From assembly GCA_002943765.1 (NCBI GenBank), contig PQWQ01000024.1, positions 250,501-314,500 of the forward strand: DNA of 64,000 nt, in the 5' to 3' direction. How positions within the stretch are numbered: position 1 is the first letter of the stretch; each line of letters opens with the position of its first letter. This DNA comes from Psoroptes ovis (lineage: Eukaryota > Arthropoda > Arachnida > Sarcoptiformes > Psoroptidae). Positions 58,189 through 64,000 of the stretch are shown here, one piece after another. A program made the position numbers and the translations under genes. The notes below the pieces were generated by a model. It was not told where the DNA came from. It saw only the letters and a list, made by a program, of their open reading frames with translations, and did no database searches.

Positions 58189-59466
58189 TTATTGTTGTAT
58201 TGAATTTGTTTGAATTAATAGCACTGAATTGCTTACGACATAACTTAATATGGTCAATATAACTGTTATTCGTAGATTAAACATTTTCAATATATTAAAA
58301 TAGAAATGTTTCGTTAATGAATGTAACTGTTCAATGCAATAATAATCAATGTTGGTCAATTTATTATTATTATCATTATCGTTTGTATTATCTTTATTAT
58401 TTATCATTGAATTCTTCGATATCGATTCATTCATTTTTGTCAACAAATCATTTATATTGGTATTGATTGATTGTGATGATGAACAACAAATCAATATATT
58501 ATAAAACATGACCATAAAATTAGTTAATGAACATGTTGTAGATAATTGTTCATCATTTTCATCACTGATATAATTCATTTTATAATCCAATGTACAAACA
58601 CATAGAATCATCATCAAGCTATTCGATATTAATTTCATAAACATTGCAAATGATAAATATGAATTGATTTGTCGTAATTTATCATTTAAATATAGAAATT
58701 TTTGTAATATTAATCCATAATTCGATCGTGATTGTCGATTCGTATTAATAATCGAATACAGTTGTAAATCAATATGTTCATTAATAATATTCTTGACGAA
58801 TAAATATATCAACGATAATGATGATACATTATTTGAATAAAGTATACCCGATATCAAATAATACAAAATCAATTCATTTGAATAATTCATATTATATTTT
58901 GCAAAGAAAGTGAATGATGTTGAATACAGCAGCTTATTAATGATTAAATGCAGGAATATGTATTTATAATTCATTAAATTTATACTCGATCCATTCGAAA
59001 TCGATGATTTATTATTCAAATCGATAATATTTCGTATAGTTTTAATGATACGATGTCCATAGAGTAGATTTGTCGCTTTTACGGCCACATATTCAATGAT
59101 TAAACATATTCGAAATATATAATAAAGATAATGAACAAAATGATTGAATAATGTATTTTTAGTGTATGAACCAAAACGAAATTTCAATGGTGAAATAAAT
59201 ATAATCCATAATAATATTAAATTAAACATTGATTCTTGTATGATTGTGAATAGCAGATAAAATTTTTTACTAATTGATCGATGATTATTCACCGCCATAC
59301 GAAAATAAACACCTGAATATGAACAGCCAAATATTGTTTGAAATAATAATAATTTTCGTAGATAAAATAATTGAATACATTCATCATCATTATTGTTATT
59401 TGTATTATTATTATTATTTGTATTGTTTGGAATTTGTTTCAATGAATCGGTATTTATTTTTACCAT
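58189..59466 (-). CDS. Gustatory-receptor-like 7-TM chemoreceptor 1
   Basis: Intronless 425-aa membrane protein, Ile/Leu/Phe-rich with about seven hydrophobic segments and no signal peptide, the usual length for insect-type Gr/Or receptors (ligand-gated channels with intracellular N-terminus). The C-terminal segment LSYVVSNSVLLIQTNS resembles the TM7 region of 7tm_7 (Gr) proteins. It shares three signatures with its upstream neighbour: FGxxYSGVYF in the first TM, SSQSIN in the loop before TM7, and the block from YYC through HFYF to SNSVLLIQT. An Asn-rich head (residues 10-27) and an Asn/Asp linker (~348-370) are low complexity. The ligand cannot be deduced. The family assignment rests on topology and the C-terminal motif. 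Confidence 0.65.
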   Translation of the reverse strand: MVKINTDSLKQIPNNTNNNNNTNNNNDDECIQLFYLRKLLLFQTIFGCSYSGVYFRMAVNNHRSISKKFYLLFTIIQESMFNLILLWIIFISPLKFRFGSYTKNTLFNHFVHYLYYIFRICLIIEYVAVKATNLLYGHRIIKTIRNIIDLNNKSSISNGSSINLMNYKYIFLHLIINKLLYSTSFTFFAKYNMNYSNELILYYLISGILYSNNVSSLSLIYLFVKNIINEHIDLQLYSIINTNRQSRSNYGLILQKFLYLNDKLRQINSYLSFAMFMKLISNSLMMILCVCTLDYKMNYISDENDEQLSTTCSLTNFMVMFYNILICCSSSQSINTNINDLLTKMNESISKNSMINNKDNTNDNDNNNKLTNIDYYCIEQLHSLTKHFYFNILKMFNLRITVILTILSYVVSNSVLLIQTNSIQQ

Positions 59467-59673
59467 GATTTTCTTCTAAGATCTTCTTCTGTTGAAATTA
59501 TAATGATTTGAAATTATTAAGGAGCTTTCTAAAGGAATTTCTTCATTCAAATGACATAATCAATAAATGTCTTGTGATTTTGAAAAATGAAAAATTTGTT
59601 CCGAATCATCATCAAGTAAATACATGACATTTGTAAACAATCAAAAGCCAAAATAAATATTAATCATTATCAT

Positions 59674-61069
59674 TCACATTGAATCTTTAGTTTGTATCAA
59701 TAGTACAGCATTACTCAATACACTGCTTGCCAATGTTAATATTAATGAATTTTTGAGGTAGAATATATTCATTATTGAAAAATAAAAACGATCACGTAAT
59801 GTACATATTTGTTTAAGACAATAATAATCATCATCATTCATCAATGTTCGATTGATCGATATCGATTTAAAATTTCGATTCATTAAATTAAATCGAATGT
59901 TTGTCATAGCAATATATTTTTGTATGTGTACGATTAATTTTGCCATTTCATCATTAATCGATTGTGATGATTGACAACTGATTAACAAATCGAATATCAT
60001 TACGCATATATTCATTACTGGTGATAGGATTATATGCCAATCACTTTTTTGTATGGTTAATTGATGATCGATTGCACAGATACATGTGGCCAGCAATAGA
60101 CCATTGGTCAATATTTTTACAAGCATCGCTATCGATAATTTTCGATTAATTTGTTGTATTTTTTCATTTAAATCAATTATTTCCGCTAATAATCGATCAA
60201 AATTTGATGAATATCGATAGAAATTCAATCGAAAATCTAAGAATTTTTTTTTTCAAGGAAAAAATTTTATTAAAGAAATTGAATATATATTTAAAAGCAA
60301 GACACTTACATCGAATCCGAATGATAATCAAAATAGATGTATAATAATAAATCATTGTTATCCATGATAGATTGATCGATGCAACTGATGTCACCAATAC
60401 AAACATGATCATTGATTGCATTGATTGTTGTTCGATAAACACTGCAAACAAACCGAATGATAATGAATACAATGATATTATCACTGCGATAAACAAATAA
60501 ATCAATTTGAAATTATTCTGAAAATAATGACGATAATCATTATCCGAATAGAATAATGAATTAATTTGATCACCAATTTGATTGACACTTTCAACGATAA
60601 CAGTGCCGTTCAATATATTTGTAACCTTTAATACGATTGTTTGCATGCCTAAACAAAAATGAAATAAACGAAATAAATAATCCATGGTGTGATGTACGCT
60701 AGTGTTTTTATATAAAATTCCTGAATGTTCATTCGTAGCCGATATGTACAACATAATCAATGATAATGAAGTCATCAAGAATTCTTGTAGAAATATCCAT
60801 AATTTTGCTACGAAAGTAGCGATCAAATTGTTCGAAATAAATTTATCAAAATAAACACCTGAATATGTGGTGCCGAATAATGTCTGAATGAATATTAATT
60901 TATAGAAAAAATTTTCATGTGAAAATTTCGATAATAACAATATTTTATTATTCAATTCATTGATTGATTGTTGAACATTTTCCGATTTATCATATTCAGG
61001 TATTAATTGATGTTCAATAACAGATAAACGTTGGGATATTTTTCGATTCTGTGATAATGTTGAATCCAT
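59674..61069 (-). CDS. Gustatory-receptor-like 7-TM chemoreceptor 2
   Basis: Two exons, 61069-60310 and 60236-59674, joined in phase 1 over a 73-bp GT-AG intron; 440 aa. It is a paralogue of the gene at 58189-59466, 207 bp away in the same direction: matching FGTTYSGVYF, SSQSIN, YYCLKQ, RFYFSIMNIF and SNAVLLIQT. About seven hydrophobic segments; the intron follows TM5 and falls just before the NFYRYSSNFDRLLAEI loop. The aligned position in the neighbour has no intron. Same topology and TM7-type motif, so the gene is called Gr-like with moderate confidence. Confidence 0.68.
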
Positions 61070-61623
61070 TTTAAAATTGATAGCTGAAATATTTATTGAT
61101 ATTATTCCAAATAATAAATGGAACTATTTCTAGCTTTCAAAGTTATTTATTTTTTCTTAAGAATCCGATCAATCGTTGTCATGTTCATGTTGAATATCAT
61201 TTGCATTCGTCATATCAATTTTCTCGGAGGAAAACATTCGTTGTTTTTTCTGGTTAATTTGAATCGATAATCGATTAAATGTGCAAATATTTTAATGATT
61301 TATTTGTGGTTCTGTTGGTTTTTTTTCAAACAAACAAAATATTTTAAAATTGATATTTTAAGATTGATATTCATATGACATTAATGATTAACTTTCGACG
61401 GCACACGGAAAAATGATTAAATCTCGAGAGTATTGAATTTTTTTGAGAAAATGACGAATGTTTATTTTTTGGTCATGAATCTATTTAAATTTAAAATTTA
61501 ATCGATCAATATTTTTGAATGAATGAAATTTAAAGAATGGAAAAAGGTTTCGGTAAATATAATGAAATGGGATATAATTATAAAATTTCATATCCATTTA
61601 TCAATGAATTATTGAATAATTTT
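61070..61623. other. Upstream flank of chemoreceptor 2
   Basis: 554 bp of AT-rich DNA between the receptor start and the satellite array. No ORF or motif was recognised; it should carry the receptor promoter. Confidence 0.5.
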
Positions 61624-61845
61624 AAATAGATTTTTTCGAAATTTCCAAAAATTTCCACGTATTATACCCTTAGATTTTTTGGATTTTTGGAAAAATTTAA
61701 TCGATGTATAGCCTTAGATTTTTTCGAAATTTTCAAAAATTTCCACGTATAATAGCCTTAGATTTTTTCGATTTTTGGAAAAATTTTGACGATGGATAGC
61801 CTTAGATTTTTTCGAAATTTTCAAAAATTTTGACGATGGATAGCA
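61624..61845. repeat. 44-bp tandem repeat array
   Basis: Five copies in strict 44-bp register: TTAGATTTTTT words (AATAGATTTTTT in the first) begin near 61624, 61668, 61712, 61756 and 61800. Two alternating unit types are visible, one with TTCGAAATTTYCAAAAATTT and one with ATTTTTGGAAAAATTT. The last copy runs directly into the longer array. Confidence 0.85.
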
Positions 61846-64000
61846 AGGCGACAAATAGTAAGGCAATTTTTTCAAAATAATCAAAGGCTATCCACTGCCA
61901 TCTTTTTTCAAAAAAATCAAAGGCAATAGAAAGGCAATTTTTTCAGAAAAATCAAAGGCTATCCACTGCCATCTTTTTTCAAAAAAATCAAAGGCTATAG
62001 TAAGGCAATTTTTTCAGAAAAATCAAAGGCTATCCACTGCCATCTTTTTTCAAAAAAAATCAAAGGCTATAGTAAGGCAATTTTTTCAGAAAAATCAAAG
62101 GCTATAGTAAGGCAATTTTTTTCAAAAAAATCAAAGGCAATAGTAAGGCAATTTTTTCAGAAAAATCAAAGGCAATAGTAAGGCAATTTTTTTCGAAAAA
62201 ATCAAAGGCTATTGTAAGGCAATTTTTTTCAGAAAAATCAAAGGCTATAGTAAGGCAATTTTTTCAGAAAAATCAAAGGCTATAGTAAGGCAATTTTTTT
62301 CAAAAAAATCAAAGGCAATAGTAAGGCAATTTTTTCAAAAAAATCAAAGGCTATTGTAAGGCAATTTTTTTCAAAAAAATCAAAGGCTATTGTAAGGCAA
62401 TTTTTTTCAGAAAAATCAAAGGCTATAGTAAGGCAATTTTTTTCAAAAAAATCAAAGGCAATAGTAAGGCAATTTTTTCAGAAAAATCAAAGGCAATAGT
62501 AAGGCAATTTTTTCAGAAAAATCAAAGGCTATAGTAAGGCAATTGTTTCAGAAAAATCAAAGGCTATCCACTGCCATCTTTTTTCAAAAAAAATCAAAGG
62601 CAATAGTAAGGCAATTTTTTCAGAAAAATCAAAGGCTATAGTAAGGCAATTTTTTCAGAAAAATCAAAGGCTATAGTAAGGCAATTTTTTTCAAAAAAAT
62701 CAAAGGCAATAGTAAGGCAATTTTTTTCGAAAAAATTAAAGGCTATCCACTGCCATCTTTTTCCAAAAAATCAAAGACTATAGTAAGGCAATTTTTCTCA
62801 AAAAAATCAAAGGCTATTGTAAGGCAATTTTTTTCAAAAAAATCAAAGGCAATAGTAAGGCAATTTTTTCAGAAAAATCAAAGGCAATAGTAAGGCAATT
62901 TTTTCAGAAAAATCAAAGGCTATAGTAAGGCAATTGTTTCAGAAAAATCAAAGGCTATCCACTGCCATCTTTTTTCAAAAAAAATCAAAGGCAATAGTAA
63001 GGCAATTTTTTCAGAAAAATCAAAGGCTATAGTAAGGCAATTTTTTCAGAAAAATCAAAGGCTATAGTAAGGCAATTTTTTTCAAAAAAATCAAAGGCTA
63101 TTGTAAGGCAATTTTTTCAAAAAAATCAAAGGCTATAGTAAGGCAATTTTTTCAAAAAAATCAAAGGCTATAGTAAGGCAATTTTTTTCAAAAAAATCAA
63201 AGGCAATAGTAAGGCAATTTTTTCAAAAAAATCAAAGGCTATAGTAAGGCAATTTTTTTCAAAAAAATCAAAGGCTATTGTAAGGCAATTTTTTTCGAAA
63301 AAATTAAAGGCTATCCACTGCCATCTTTTTCCAAAAAATCAAAGACTATAGTAAGGCAATTTTTCTCAAAAAAATCAAAGGCAATAGTAAGGCAATTGTT
63401 TCAGAAAAATCAAAGGCTATCCACTGCCATCTTTTTTCAAAAAAAATCAAAGGCAATAGTAAGGCAATTTTTTCAAAAAAATCAAAGGCTATAGTAAGGC
63501 AATTTTTTTCAAAAAAATCAAAGGCTATTGTAAGGCAATTTTTTTCGAAAAAATTAAAGGCTATCCACTGCCATCTTTTTCCAAAAAATCAAAGACTATA
63601 GTAAGGCAATTTTTCTCAAAAAAATCAAAGACTATAGTAAGGCAATTTTTTCAGAAAAATCAAAGGCAATAGTAAGGCAATTTTTTCAAAAAAATCAAAG
63701 GCTATCCACTGCCATCTTTTTTCAAAAAAATCAAAGGCTATAGTAAGGCAATTTTTTTCAAAAAAATCAAAGGCTATTGTAAGGCAATTTTTTTCGAAAA
63801 AATTAAAGGCTATCCACTGCCATCTTTTTCCAAAAAATCAAAGACTATAGTAAGGCAATTTTTCTCAAAAAAATCAAAGACTATAGTAAGGCAATTTTTT
63901 CAGAAAAATCAAAGGCAATAGTAAAGCAATTTTTTCAAAAAAATCAAAGGCTATAGTAAGGCAATTTTTTTCGAAAAAATCAAAGGCTATAGTAAGGCAA
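61846..64000. repeat. Large ~36-bp satellite array with higher-order structure, cut by window end
   Basis: About 60 units of 34-37 bp, consensus GGCTATAGTAAGGCAATTTT followed by TTCARAAAAATCAAA. A second unit type has CTATCCACTGCCATC in place of CTATAGTAAGGCAAT. Blocks recur: the ATTAAAGGCTATCC word at 63303, 63553 and 63802 gives a period near 250 bp (about seven units), and the AATTGTTTCAG variant recurs at 62541, 62932 and 63394. No frame stays open through it. The array continues past the window edge. Confidence 0.93.

Noticed and set aside
61846..64000. CRISPR-like direct repeats
   Set aside because: Units follow each other without unique spacers, in a eukaryotic genome; this is a satellite.
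1..64000. tRNA, rRNA and snRNA genes
   Set aside because: Looked for B-box-like GGTTCRANTCC words and paired stems by eye; none was convincing. A covariance-model scan was not possible.

Overview
This is an AT-rich, intron-bearing nuclear window from an animal. The best guess is an acariform (astigmatan-like) mite. The evidence is a complete four-domain para-type voltage-gated sodium channel with an arthropod sequence, very short introns (mostly 50-76 bp), long Asn/Gln/Ser/Asp tracts inside conserved proteins, and divergent 7-TM chemoreceptors of gustatory-receptor type. The species call is inference. All gene models were built by hand from ORFs, splice consensus and remembered family sequences; no search was run.

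Layout. 1.1-17.8 kb is a compact housekeeping block: NSE4 (minus), NECAP (minus), Kish (plus), TAF13 (minus), MPP10 (plus), RRP12 (minus) and the class III PI 3-kinase Vps34/PIK3C3 (plus). NECAP/Kish, TAF13/MPP10 and RRP12/PIK3C3 are divergent pairs; Kish/TAF13 and MPP10/RRP12 are convergent pairs with very close or overlapping 3' ends. From 17.8 to 27.1 kb there is no recognisable gene, only AT-rich DNA and short hairpin transposon relics. From 27.1 to 38.0 kb lies the sodium channel gene, with 17 coding exons per transcript plus one extra mutually exclusive exon in domain III. From 38.6 to 43.3 kb are two unrecognised minus-strand genes: a four-TM protein and a 273-aa Ser/Asn-rich protein with two RxLF motifs. 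43.3-52.0 kb is an 8.7-kb stretch with no gene I can support. 52.0-54.6 kb holds an unrecognised 224-aa gene and a secreted PDGF/VEGF-domain protein, both minus. 58.2-61.1 kb holds a tandem pair of chemoreceptors. 61.6 kb to the window end is satellite DNA: a short 44-bp array running into a large ~36-bp array with about 250-bp higher-order structure.

The most pervasive non-genic signal is a set of twenty ~85-bp TA-flanked hairpins with the terminal motif AGGTTGTCCGAAAAGTT, interpreted as mariner-type MITEs. Twelve have two different inner arms, as expected for deletion derivatives of a longer transposon, and eight are near-symmetric palindromes. None lies in a coding exon or in the dense 4.4-17.7 kb block; two lie in the only ~1-kb intron of the sodium channel.

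Functionally the block is a mixture: ribosome biogenesis (MPP10, RRP12), general transcription (TAF13), genome stability (NSE4), membrane traffic (NECAP, Kish, Vps34), excitability (Nav), growth-factor signalling and chemosensation. There is no operon. The features most worth checking are a Tyr in place of the near-invariant domain II S6 Asn next to the kdr Leu, the missing second cysteine of the PDGF/VEGF knot, a possible GC-AG intron in MPP10, and the hairpin and satellite repeats.
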